The translations under genes and the position numbers were made by a program. From UBA724 sp964008075 (lineage in GTDB: Bacteria > Bacteroidota > Bacteroidia > Flavobacteriales > Flavobacteriaceae), in NCBI GenBank assembly GCA_964008075.1, contig CAXGAP010000016.1:1-25791 (forward strand): 25,791 nt of DNA. The letters are read 5' to 3'. Shown one piece after another: positions 17,159 to 25,192 of the stretch. Under the pieces are notes generated by a model, which saw only the letters and a program-made list of their open reading frames with translations, made no database searches and was not told the origin of the DNA. Within the stretch, counting starts at the first letter, position 1, and each line of letters starts with the position of its first letter.

Positions 17159-18395
17159 ATTTGGGGGAGCATCAGTAAAAGATGCCGAGGGGATACACAA
17201 TATGTATCGTGTGCTTGAACAAACAGGTCATAAGCAAACCTTGATTGTGGTGTCTGCTATGGGCAAAACCACCAATGCTTTCGAAAAGCTTATTGAAGCC
17301 TATTTTGATGACGCCAAACAAATGGAGTCACAACTCAATGAAATTATCGACTATCATTTGGGGATTATGAATGAAATCTTCAATCACCCAAAGCATGATG
17401 TGTTTGATCAGGTCAAACAACGATTCGATCGGTTGCGTACTTTTTTGAAAAACAATAAATCTCCACATTATTCTTTTGTTTATGATCAGGTTGTAAGCAC
17501 AGGGGAATTGGTATCAACGACGATCATCACCCATTTCCTAAACGAAAAAGGGATTGCTGCCAACTGGCTAGATGCAAGAGAATGCATCCAAACCGACAAC
17601 AGCTATCGCGATGCGAATGTAGATTGGGATAAAACAGAAAAGGCAATTCGAGAAAAAGTCAACCCTGATCAGTTTTATATTACCCAAGGATTTATTGGAA
17701 GTGATGACAACAACTTTACCACGACACTCGGTCGTGAGGGGTCTGACTACACTGCAGCGATATTCGCTTATTGTCTCAATAGTAATTCTGTAACCATTTG
17801 GAAGGATGTGCCAGGGGTTCTCAATGCTGACCCTCGTCATTTTGAATCAACCCAACTGCTCCATCACATCTCTTATCAAGAGGCAATTGAGCTGGCGTTT
17901 TATGGGGCATCGGTTATTCACCCCAAAACCCTTCAGCCACTACAGCGAAAAGAAATTCCACTTCATGTAAAATCGTTTATCAATCCCAGCGATGAAGGAA
18001 CCAAAGTGAGTAAAGGGGTTGCAATAGACCCTCATATTCCTTGTTATATTGTTAAAAATAATTTGTCATTAATCAAGTTATCTTCACTTGATTTTTCGTT
18101 CATTATTGAAAAAAATATCAGTGATATTTTTGCCATGCTTCACAAGTATAAAATGAAGGTTGATTTGATTCAAAACTCAGCGATTAGTTTTTCGGTTTGT
18201 GTTTTTGATAAGTTTGGCAAAATAGAAGAGCTTCTCCACGAACTTCGTGGTCGATTTCAAGTGGACTATAAACCAAATGTCTCATTGTACACGATTCGGC
18301 ATTTTCAGCCAGAAAGCGCTGCTTTTTTGCTTCGTAAAAACGAGCTTTTGTTAGAGCAGCGAACCCAAGAAACGATGCAGTTGGTTATGCGTTAG
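17145..18395 (+). CDS. lysC: Aspartate kinase (monofunctional)
   Basis: 416 residues. It phosphorylates aspartate, the first step to lysine, threonine, methionine and diaminopimelate. The N-terminal kinase domain shows KFGGASVKDAEG (residues 5-16), VSAMGKTTNAFE, the catalytic-site segment GFIGSDDNNFTTTLGREGSD and WKDVPGVLNADPR. The C-terminal part is shorter and more diverged, with two ACT-like stretches (LSLIKLSSLDFSFIIEKNIS; VDLIQNSAISFSVCVFDK) expected to bind feedback effectors. No homoserine dehydrogenase domain is fused. It overlaps the GNAT gene by 14 bases and converges on the arsenate reductase gene with an 11-base overlap. Confidence 0.93.
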   Translation: MRIFKFGGASVKDAEGIHNMYRVLEQTGHKQTLIVVSAMGKTTNAFEKLIEAYFDDAKQMESQLNEIIDYHLGIMNEIFNHPKHDVFDQVKQRFDRLRTFLKNNKSPHYSFVYDQVVSTGELVSTTIITHFLNEKGIAANWLDARECIQTDNSYRDANVDWDKTEKAIREKVNPDQFYITQGFIGSDDNNFTTTLGREGSDYTAAIFAYCLNSNSVTIWKDVPGVLNADPRHFESTQLLHHISYQEAIELAFYGASVIHPKTLQPLQRKEIPLHVKSFINPSDEGTKVSKGVAIDPHIPCYIVKNNLSLIKLSSLDFSFIIEKNISDIFAMLHKYKMKVDLIQNSAISFSVCVFDKFGKIEELLHELRGRFQVDYKPNVSLYTIRHFQPESAAFLLRKNELLLEQRTQETMQLVMR

Positions 18396-18825
18396 ACACC
18401 TTCTTGAGTCTGTGTTGCTGCACAAACGCAATAGCAAAGTTTTTGATTTCTTCTCTTGTTGTGGCAAAAGCAGCTCTGATTTCTTCTTCATTTTCTGACA
18501 CCAGCTTGGAAGGATCAGTAAAGTTGTGATGAATGCGAAGTGCTGTTTGACTAGGAATATTAGGACAGTGTTCATGTGCATGATCACAAACAGTCAGTAT
18601 ATAGTCAAATGGGATGTGGAGGTATTCATCCACGTGGTTCGATGTCTGTTCTGAAATATCAATTCCATCTTCCTCCATCGTTGCTATGGCTCTGTGATTG
18701 ACGCCATGTGTTTCGATACCAGCTGAATACACATCTAGGGCATCTTTACCGAAATATGTAAAATAACCATGTGCGATTTGGCTTCGACAAGAGTTACCAG
18801 TGCAGAGGATAAGTATCTTTTTCAT
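18385..18825 (-). CDS. arsC: Thioredoxin-type arsenate reductase / low-molecular-weight phosphatase family
   Basis: 146 residues. The N-terminal loop CTGNSCRS gives the CX5R phosphatase signature (Cys8, Arg14). Two further cysteines in VCDHAHEHCP (Cys80, Cys87), seven apart, match the redox relay of thioredoxin-coupled ArsC such as the S. aureus enzyme, favouring arsenate reduction over protein-tyrosine dephosphorylation. No ars regulator or efflux gene is next to it. It has its own TATTTTTG box four bases before the ATG, and its 3' end overlaps lysC by 11 bases. Confidence 0.88.
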   Translation of the reverse strand: MKKILILCTGNSCRSQIAHGYFTYFGKDALDVYSAGIETHGVNHRAIATMEEDGIDISEQTSNHVDEYLHIPFDYILTVCDHAHEHCPNIPSQTALRIHHNFTDPSKLVSENEEEIRAAFATTREEIKNFAIAFVQQHRLKKVSNA

Positions 18826-18829
18826 AATG

Positions 18830-18837
18830 CAAAAATA
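18830..18837 (-). promoter_or_regulatory. Putative -7 box (TATTTTTG) for arsC
   Basis: Exact TAnnTTTG match on the minus strand, four bases before the ATG at 18825, with no clear -33 element. Same geometry as for the SDR gene. Confidence 0.4.
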
Positions 18838-18886
18838 TAATCTATTGGTTTTCAGCTTGTAAACATCAGGTTAAGATATTGTTTTT

Positions 18887-19834
18887 CTAAAAAGAATTAA
18901 AAAAAATCTGTTTAACCTTATCGACAATAACCTGAGCGAGTTGACGCTTGCTTTGGTGTGTCCAACCTGCGATATGGGGTGTAAGAATAACATTTGGGTT
19001 TTCCTGCAACTGTTTGAGTTGAGCATTGTTTGTAACCCCCTCAAAGGATGATTTTTCAAATGGCAAAACATCTAGACAGGCACCTCTCACTTTTCCCATT
19101 TCTAGTCCACCGATAAGGTCTTTGATCACCACCTGATTTCCTCTTGCGGTATTGATTAGCCAAAACTCTTTGCTCATCTTTTTTATAAATTCAGAATCGA
19201 TCAACCCTTTGGTTTGAGCAATTTGGGGGATGTGTAAGCTAACAACATCTGCTTGCTCTTGTAGGGTTTTTAAATCGACTTGCGTGGCAAACGTATTTCC
19301 TTTGTTTGGCAATATATCGTGACATAAAACTCTGACATCAAACCCACTGAGTTTTTTTGCAAATTGATTTGCTGTATGCCCATAGCCAATCAATCCTATA
19401 GTTTTCCCGTTGAGCTCCTCACCACGATTCGCCTCACGCTCCCACTTACCATTTTTGATATCCAGTGCTGCTTTGGGAAGTTTATTGAAAAGCGTCAGAA
19501 TCATCCCAAGTGCATGTTCACCCACAGCATTGGCATTTCCTTCAGGAGAGGCAATGACCTCAATCCCAATATCTATTGCATAAGACACATCGATATTCTC
19601 AAGCCCCGAACCCACCCTAGCAATAAAGCGAAGGTGTTTGGCTGAATCTAAAAACGCTTTATCGATTGGAAAACGACTGCGAATAACAATGGCATCATAG
19701 GCATCAATTTTTGAAAGAATATCTTCTTTGGAACTTGTGAAATCAAAGTCATTGGTACAACCAATTTCACTCAATCCTTCTGCCAGAATATCATGATTGT
19801 TGTCTAGGTGTAAAACGCGCATGGTAATTGACAT
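18887..19834 (-). CDS. D-2-hydroxyacid dehydrogenase (phosphoglycerate dehydrogenase-like)
   Basis: 315 residues, or 311 from the in-frame ATG at 19822 (MRVLHLDNNH), which fits the family start better. The split substrate domain comes first (IVIRSRFPIDKAFLD; RVGSGLENID), then the NAD domain with GLIGYGHTANQF. Catalytic Arg is in NTARGNQV, Glu in VLPFEKSS, and His in TPHIAGW. The enzyme oxidises a D-2-hydroxyacid with NAD; no regulatory ACT domain is present, so 3-phosphoglycerate as substrate is possible but unproven. It starts six bases after the mgtE stop, at the end of the minus-strand run, which suggests cotranscription. Confidence 0.9.
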   Translation of the reverse strand: MSITMRVLHLDNNHDILAEGLSEIGCTNDFDFTSSKEDILSKIDAYDAIVIRSRFPIDKAFLDSAKHLRFIARVGSGLENIDVSYAIDIGIEVIASPEGNANAVGEHALGMILTLFNKLPKAALDIKNGKWEREANRGEELNGKTIGLIGYGHTANQFAKKLSGFDVRVLCHDILPNKGNTFATQVDLKTLQEQADVVSLHIPQIAQTKGLIDSEFIKKMSKEFWLINTARGNQVVIKDLIGGLEMGKVRGACLDVLPFEKSSFEGVTNNAQLKQLQENPNVILTPHIAGWTHQSKRQLAQVIVDKVKQIFFNSF

Positions 19835-19840
19835 TTGGAA

Positions 19841-21202
19841 TTAAGCCAAAAACCATTTGGCGATATAAAAAAAGAGGAATATGCCAAAGATGTCGTTGCT
19901 TGTGGTGATAAATGGGCCAGTGGCAATTGCTGGGTCTATTCCATTTCGGTTGAGTACTATAGGCACAAAAGTGCCAATCAGTGCTGAGACAATAATCACG
20001 CAAAGCATCGATAAAGCAATGGTCAGGCTCACATCAGTTGGCTGTTTGGTGGCAACACCAAAAAGGATAACAAGTAAGGCTAAAGCACCCCCATTTATCA
20101 ACCCCAGTCCAACTTCCTTGAACAGACGATTGAGCAAACTTCCTTTGACCACATCATTGGCAAGTCCTTGTACAATAATTGCCGATGATTGAACACCCAC
20201 GTTCCCAGCCATTGCAGCAATGAGAGGGGTAAAAAAGAATAAGGACTTGTGGGATGGATGATTCATAAAACCTTCAAAACCCTCGAGGATAAAGACACTT
20301 CCAAGCCCACCTACCAAGCCCAATATCAACCAAGGAAGTCGTGCCTTTGTATGTTGAAAAATGGAATCATCTGCTTCAACATCAGATGAAATTCCTGCGG
20401 CGAGCTGATAATCTTTTTCTGCCTCATCCTTAATCAAATCGACAATATCATCAATCGTAATTCTGCCCACAAGCTGTTTTTGTTCATTGACAACAGGAAT
20501 TGCCTCTAAATCATATTTTGACATAATTTTTGCCACTTCCTCTCCATCTTCGTCGATTGTCACATAATCGACTTTCGGGATGTATACGCTTTTAATTTTG
20601 CTTTTTTCATTCGCTGTTAGCAGATCTTTGAGTGATAAGCGTCCAAGCAATACATTTTCATCATCCACAACATAGATGGAATGGACACGAGTGACTTCTT
20701 GCGCCTGTATGCGCATCTCTCGCACACAACGAGTGACTGTCCAGTTTTGGTTGACACAAACCAACTCTTTGGCCATTAGACCACCAGCAGAATTTTCGTC
20801 ATAGGTGAGTAACTCTCGGATATCATCAGCATGTTCAGTATCTGAAATTTGATTGATAACTTCTTTACGAACCTCGTCAGGGAGTTCAGCGATGATATCT
20901 ACTGCGTCGTCGGTATCGAGCTCCTCAATTTCTGTTGCGATTTCTTCTGATGACAATGCATCAAGAATACTCTCACGAACATCTTCGTCGAGTTCGGGGA
21001 GCATATCTGCTGATTTTTCAGAGTCAATCAGTTTAAACAAATAAACAGCCTGATCGATTTGAAGGGCCTCAAAAATTTCTGCTAAATCGGCGTAATGGTA
21101 TTCTTTAACAAGTGTTTGTAGTGCTTTGTTGTTTTGAGCCACTATATCACTGTTGATTTGATCTAGAAGTTCTTCACTAAGCTTAAATGGCGTCATGAGC
21201 AA
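19841..21202 (-). CDS. mgtE: Magnesium transporter MgtE
   Basis: 453 residues. In order: an acidic helical N domain (about 25-130, with repeated motifs such as ELDEDVRESILDALSSEE and ELPDEVRKEVINQI), two CBS domains (about 135-260, RVHSIYVVDDENVLLGRLSL and DLEAIPVVNEQKQLVGRITI), a connecting helix, and five membrane helices beginning near LPWLILGLVGGLGSVFI. The last helix region has the conserved Asn-Asp segment (TTSNDIFGIFLFF). The N and CBS domains close the channel when internal Mg2+ is high. The start is ATG at 21202 or 21196; the former overlaps the rsmA 3' end by 20 bases. Confidence 0.95.
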   Translation of the reverse strand: MLMTPFKLSEELLDQINSDIVAQNNKALQTLVKEYHYADLAEIFEALQIDQAVYLFKLIDSEKSADMLPELDEDVRESILDALSSEEIATEIEELDTDDAVDIIAELPDEVRKEVINQISDTEHADDIRELLTYDENSAGGLMAKELVCVNQNWTVTRCVREMRIQAQEVTRVHSIYVVDDENVLLGRLSLKDLLTANEKSKIKSVYIPKVDYVTIDEDGEEVAKIMSKYDLEAIPVVNEQKQLVGRITIDDIVDLIKDEAEKDYQLAAGISSDVEADDSIFQHTKARLPWLILGLVGGLGSVFILEGFEGFMNHPSHKSLFFFTPLIAAMAGNVGVQSSAIIVQGLANDVVKGSLLNRLFKEVGLGLINGGALALLVILFGVATKQPTDVSLTIALSMLCVIIVSALIGTFVPIVLNRNGIDPAIATGPFITTSNDIFGIFLFFYIAKWFLA

Positions 21203-21956
21203 TCAAATTTGTGATGCGAATAAAATCCGAAACGCCCAATTGTTCTGGACGCTGCCCAAAGATAGTGTCTTCTTTTAAATTGGTTGATAAAGAAAAGGTT
21301 TTTAAACTGTTTCGTAAAGTTTTTCGTCTTTGTTGAAAGGCAGTTTTCACAACTTGAAAGTACAGTCTTTCATCACAGTTTAAGTCGATCGTTTCTTTTC
21401 GGCGCAATCTCAATACAGCTGATGCTACTTTGGGTGGTGGGTCAAACACAAATCGATTGACATTGAACAAATATTCGGTGTCATAAAAACTTTGGGTCAA
21501 AACAGATATTATCCCATATGTTTTTGAGCCAGGGGGTTCGCAAATGCGTTCTGCAACCTCTTTCTGAAACATCCCAACAAATTCTAGAATCTGATTTCGA
21601 TTTTCAATGGTTTTAAACAAGATTTGAGATGATATATTGTATGGAAAATTTCCAATGATTGCCAAAGGGCTTGGAAAATCTTTGGTCAAATTGCATTTCA
21701 GAAAATCTCCAAAAACTAAATTTGGTTCTAGTTTGGGGAAATTTGTTTTGAGATAATCTACAGATTCGCCATCCACCTCAATGGCGTGAACCGTATGCTT
21801 GGTTTGCAGTAGATATTGGGTCAGTACCCCCGTGCCAGGACCTACTTCTAACACATCTTGGTAGTCAACTCCAGTGAGCGCACTAGCAATGTTTTGAGCG
21901 ATGCTGAGATCAGTCAAAAAGTGTTGACCCAGATGTTTTTTTGGACGAACACTCAA
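21183..21956 (-). CDS. rsmA: 16S rRNA (adenine1518-N6/adenine1519-N6) dimethyltransferase
   Basis: 257 residues. It dimethylates the two adjacent adenines in the 3'-terminal hairpin of 16S rRNA during small-subunit assembly. The start (RPKKHLGQHFLTD) is diagnostic of KsgA/RsmA. The SAM loop is LEVGPGTGVLTQ (about 36-47), and the catalytic IGNFPYNISS motif (NFPY at 103-106) follows; the C-terminal helical domain includes FQQRRKTLRNSLK. It begins in an ATGA overlap with the DUF4286 gene and overlaps mgtE at its end. Confidence 0.96.
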   Translation of the reverse strand: MSVRPKKHLGQHFLTDLSIAQNIASALTGVDYQDVLEVGPGTGVLTQYLLQTKHTVHAIEVDGESVDYLKTNFPKLEPNLVFGDFLKCNLTKDFPSPLAIIGNFPYNISSQILFKTIENRNQILEFVGMFQKEVAERICEPPGSKTYGIISVLTQSFYDTEYLFNVNRFVFDPPPKVASAVLRLRRKETIDLNCDERLYFQVVKTAFQQRRKTLRNSLKTFSLSTNLKEDTIFGQRPEQLGVSDFIRITNLIAHDAI

Positions 21957-22243
21957 GGGCTTAGTTTTTCAAGTTCGGTATCAAAACACACCCATTTGTT
22001 GGGGAAAGAGGCTTGGAGTTGCTCATAGGTTTTTTCCAACCCTTTATCTTTAAAGTCTTTGAGTATATTGGAAGAATCAAACTCAATTTGAAGTCCAAAA
22101 GTGGGATGTGTGTTGGCATCGCTGTGTATGCGCAAAAGGGAGCTTTTCTGATCAATTGTTGGGATGAGTTGCGTTGTTACATAGGCAACAAAATCCTCTT
22201 GAACTGTTGGATCAACACTAAAGGTGATATTGAGAATACGCAT
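21953..22243 (-). CDS. DUF4286 family protein
   Basis: 96 residues forming a small ferredoxin-like alpha/beta domain (ILNITFSVDPTVQEDFVAY; FGLQIEFDSSNILKDF; FPNKWVCFDTELEKL). This matches the DUF4286 family, common in Bacteroidota and often near serS and rsmA. Function is unknown; the protein is cytosolic, with no signal peptide or membrane helix. The stop overlaps the rsmA start by four bases, and the gene begins eight bases after the serS stop. Confidence 0.85.
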   Translation of the reverse strand: MRILNITFSVDPTVQEDFVAYVTTQLIPTIDQKSSLLRIHSDANTHPTFGLQIEFDSSNILKDFKDKGLEKTYEQLQASFPNKWVCFDTELEKLSP

Positions 22244-22251
22244 AAGAGCAA

Positions 22252-23523
22252 TTAGTGAATTGTATCAAAGCCAGTGTAGGAAGCCAAAGCTTTAGGGATG
22301 CGAATGCCATTTTTAGATTGAAGGTTTTCTAGTAGACCAGCCATGATACGTGGAAGCGCAAGCGCACTTCCATTTAGGGTATGCACCCACTTGCGATTGC
22401 CATAATTATCTTTAAAACGAAGTTTTAATCTTGTAGACTGATAGCTTTCAAAGTTTGAAACGGAGCTCACCTCTAGCCATCGTTTTTGAGCAGTGGAATA
22501 GATTTCAAAATCGTATGTCATTGCAGCTGTAAATCCGAGGTCTCCGCCACACAATCGAAGAATACGATAGGGAAGCTCAAGCTGTTCGAGAATGCCTTTG
22601 ACATGCTCGACCATTTGATCGAGGGCATCATAGGCCTTGTCGGGATGCTCGAGTCGAACGATTTCGACTTTGTCGAACTGATGTAAGCGATTGAGACCAC
22701 GAACATGAGCGCCATAACTTCCAGCCTCACGTCGGAAACAAGGGGTATAGCCAGTTCGAGTGATTGGCAAATCACTAGCATTGACAATTTCATTGCGAAA
22801 CAAATTTGTGATCGGCACTTCTGCAGTGGGGATGAGGTAAAGGTTGTCTGCACCAACATGATACATTTGTCCTTCTTTGTCAGGGAGTTGTCCAGTGCCA
22901 AAGCCAGATTGCTCATTGACTAGGTGGGGGACTTGTACTTCCTCATATCCTGCTGCTGTGTTTTGATCAAGAAAAAAACTGATCAATGCGCGTTGGAGTT
23001 TAGCTCCTTTTCCAGTGTAAACAGGAAAACCAGATCCTGTGATTTTGTTGCCCAGTTCAAAATTTATCAGCTCATATTTTGCAGCCAACTCCCAATGTGG
23101 AAGAGCATATTCGCTCAGACTTGGCACCTCCCCCGAACGAAAAACTTCTTCGTTGTCGTCTTCGCTTTGCCCATTTGGGACTAGATAGTGAGGGATATTT
23201 GGGATGGAACACAACAGTTCGTGCAATTCATTTTCTGCTTGCGAGAGTTGAGTTTGTAGTTCTTTTGTTTCGGATTTTAAGGTTGCAGACTCTTCTTTCT
23301 TTTGATTGGCTTGCGCTGGATTTCCACTCTTATATAACTCCCCAATTTCCTTAGCTAAAGCATTTGCCAGGGCGAGTTTTTGGTCGAGATTGGTTTGTAA
23401 TCCACGACGTTTTTCATCGGCTGAGAGGGCATTGTCAATAAGAGTACTCGCATCTATACCACGTTTGTTAAGGGCTGTGATGACAGTTTCTTTATCTGAA
23501 CGTACTACCAATAGGTCGAGCAT
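22252..23523 (-). CDS. serS: Seryl-tRNA synthetase
   Basis: 423 residues. It charges tRNA-Ser (and tRNA-Sec where present). The first ~110 residues are the long antiparallel coiled-coil arm that holds the tRNA extra arm (SATLKSETKELQTQLSQAEN). Class II motifs follow: motif 1 around GKGAKLQRALISFFLDQNTA, the TAEVPITNLF serine-site segment, motif 2 FRREAGSYGAHVRGLNRLHQ, and motif 3 LNGSALALPRIMAGLLEN. The ATG at 23523 has a TACTTTTG box upstream, so the gene can be transcribed separately from ribF. Confidence 0.96.
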   Translation of the reverse strand: MLDLLVVRSDKETVITALNKRGIDASTLIDNALSADEKRRGLQTNLDQKLALANALAKEIGELYKSGNPAQANQKKEESATLKSETKELQTQLSQAENELHELLCSIPNIPHYLVPNGQSEDDNEEVFRSGEVPSLSEYALPHWELAAKYELINFELGNKITGSGFPVYTGKGAKLQRALISFFLDQNTAAGYEEVQVPHLVNEQSGFGTGQLPDKEGQMYHVGADNLYLIPTAEVPITNLFRNEIVNASDLPITRTGYTPCFRREAGSYGAHVRGLNRLHQFDKVEIVRLEHPDKAYDALDQMVEHVKGILEQLELPYRILRLCGGDLGFTAAMTYDFEIYSTAQKRWLEVSSVSNFESYQSTRLKLRFKDNYGNRKWVHTLNGSALALPRIMAGLLENLQSKNGIRIPKALASYTGFDTIH

Positions 23524-23540
23524 TGCAGTTTAATTTTATG

Positions 23541-23548
23541 CAAAAGTA
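23541..23548 (-). promoter_or_regulatory. Putative -7 box (TACTTTTG) for serS
   Basis: TACTTTTG fits TAnnTTTG in the 48-base gap between ribF and serS, 17 bases before the ATG. A TTTG lies ten bases further upstream, too close for a standard -33 box. Confidence 0.4.
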
Positions 23549-23571
23549 AAACTTTATTCAAACCTCACACG

Positions 23572-24498
23572 CTAGTTCGGAATATATGATCGACAATATC
23601 TCTCATCTGCATGAATTTGTGCCTGTAGCTCCTCGACTGAGTCAAATTTTTGCTCCTCTCGAACCCACTTCAACAACTTCACTTGCAAGGTTTGATCATA
23701 TAAATTGCCATTCCAATCAAAAAAGTGCACCTCTATACTAGGGTTGGTTGTATCAAAAGTTGGTTTTGTTCCAATATTCATCATCCCATAAACAACTTGA
23801 TTATCAAGGTCTGATTGAATCAAATAAACCCCTTGTTTGGGTATAATTTTATGTTTGTTTTGCAGTTCGATATTTGCAGTGGGATAGGACAATTTACGCC
23901 CTCTTTTATCACCATGAACAACAACACCTTCGAGTGTAAAAGGGTCGCCAAGATAGCTGTTGGCGAGTGCAATATCACCTTCCTCTATCGCTTTTCGAAT
24001 TTTGGTCGAACTTACAGCTGTTGATTTTATTTTTTTCGCATCAATTTCGATCACCTCAAAATCATAGATATCTGCATAGTTATACATGTCTTCTAAACTG
24101 GCAGTTCTGTTACGACCAAAGCGATGATCATACCCAACAACTACTTTTCGAACGTTGAGTTTCTCTACTAGGATTTCCCTTACATAATCATCGGCACTGA
24201 GCCTTGAAAATTGTGCGGAAAAGGGATGGATAATCAAATAGTCCAACCCTGTTTTTCTGAGGGCTCTTTCGCGCTCTTCAATGGTTTGGATAAGACGCAT
24301 AGAAATATCCGGTTGTAGCACCATTCGGGGGTGAGGAAAAAAAGTCAGTATAATACTTTTTAGTTTTGACTGCTGACTTGTATCGATCAATTGTTTGAGT
24401 ATTTGCTGATGACCCAAGTGCACGCCATCAAAAGTACCAATGGTAACGATTGACCCTTCACTTGTAGGGAAGTTTTCTATGCCATGAATGGTTTTCAT
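23572..24498 (-). CDS. ribF: Bifunctional riboflavin kinase / FAD synthetase
   Basis: 308 residues, normal for RibF. It makes FMN from riboflavin, then FAD. The N-terminal nucleotidyltransferase domain carries VTIGTFDGVHLGHQQIL (HxGH-type motif), LTFFPHPRMVLQP and SSTKIRKAIEEGD. The C-terminal kinase domain begins near residue 185 with GDKRGRKLSYPTANI and PKQGVYL, then MNIGTKPTF and the EVHFFDW strand. It starts in a four-base ATGA overlap with pth, indicating coupled translation. Confidence 0.96.
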   Translation of the reverse strand: MKTIHGIENFPTSEGSIVTIGTFDGVHLGHQQILKQLIDTSQQSKLKSIILTFFPHPRMVLQPDISMRLIQTIEERERALRKTGLDYLIIHPFSAQFSRLSADDYVREILVEKLNVRKVVVGYDHRFGRNRTASLEDMYNYADIYDFEVIEIDAKKIKSTAVSSTKIRKAIEEGDIALANSYLGDPFTLEGVVVHGDKRGRKLSYPTANIELQNKHKIIPKQGVYLIQSDLDNQVVYGMMNIGTKPTFDTTNPSIEVHFFDWNGNLYDQTLQVKLLKWVREEQKFDSVEELQAQIHADERYCRSYIPN

Positions 24499-25118
24499 CC
24501 CTCGTTCACTTTTGTTTGACCATTGTAAAGGTTCATCGTTTGTTCAAGGCCTTGGGTTGCAAAGTGAATCACTGCTTTGACCGCTTGATCAACAAGCAGT
24601 GGAAGCTTACTCTGCTCATCTGCATTCCAAGTAGAAAGCACATAATCTGCTTGTCGTCCTTTGCTAAAGTTGGATCCTACACCAATGCGAAGTCTGGGGT
24701 ATTTGTTGGTTCCCAATTTTTCTTGAATATCACGAAGCCCATTATGCCCACCATCAGACCCTTGTTTTCGGAATCGTAGATATCCAAAATCTAAGTGAAC
24801 ATCATCAGTGATGACAAGAATGTTTTGTGGATTCATTCTTTTCTGCTTCGCCCAGTAACGTACAGCCTGCCCACTTCGGTTCATCAATGTACTAGGTTTG
24901 AGTAAAACGATTTTTTTTCTATTGTGACTCGTTTCAGCTAGGTCGCCATATCGCAAGGTTGAAAAAGAAACATCGACTTGTGTAGCCAATGCGTCCAAGA
25001 CAGTAAATCCTATATTGTGACGAGTGTTTTTATAATCGATTCCGATATTGCCTAAACCAACGATAAGGAATGTATTCATCGACTGTTGTTGACTACGCTT
25101 GAATGGCCAAAAGGGCAT
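24495..25118 (-). CDS. pth: Peptidyl-tRNA hydrolase
   Basis: 207 residues from the chosen ATG at 25118. It frees tRNA from peptides dropped by stalled ribosomes. Core motifs: VGLGNIGIDYKNTRHNIGF (catalytic His34 in this numbering), KPSTLMNRSG, and ITDDVHLDFGYLRFRKQG followed by GGHNG. A short basic N-terminal extension before NTFLIVGLG is common in flavobacterial homologues. An earlier ATG at 25151 is unlikely because it would begin inside the rplY terminator hairpin; the ATG at 25079 (MNTFLIVGLG) is the other reasonable start. Confidence 0.94.
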   Translation of the reverse strand: MPFWPFKRSQQQSMNTFLIVGLGNIGIDYKNTRHNIGFTVLDALATQVDVSFSTLRYGDLAETSHNRKKIVLLKPSTLMNRSGQAVRYWAKQKRMNPQNILVITDDVHLDFGYLRFRKQGSDGGHNGLRDIQEKLGTNKYPRLRIGVGSNFSKGRQADYVLSTWNADEQSKLPLLVDQAVKAVIHFATQGLEQTMNLYNGQTKVNEG

Positions 25119-25138
25119 ATTTTTTTTGTAAAAATAAA

Positions 25139-25175
25139 AAAAGCATCCCAAGCAGCGTTTTGCAGGGATGCTTTT
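25139..25175 (-). terminator. Intrinsic terminator after rplY
   Basis: On the minus strand AAAAGCATCCC pairs perfectly with GGGATGCTTTT (11 bp, 15-base loop), followed by a T-rich tract (TTTTTTTATTTTT) of classical form. It begins 17 bases after the rplY stop. No comparably strong hairpin was found elsewhere in the window. Confidence 0.9.
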
Positions 25176-25192
25176 GATTCAAAATGAATGGA

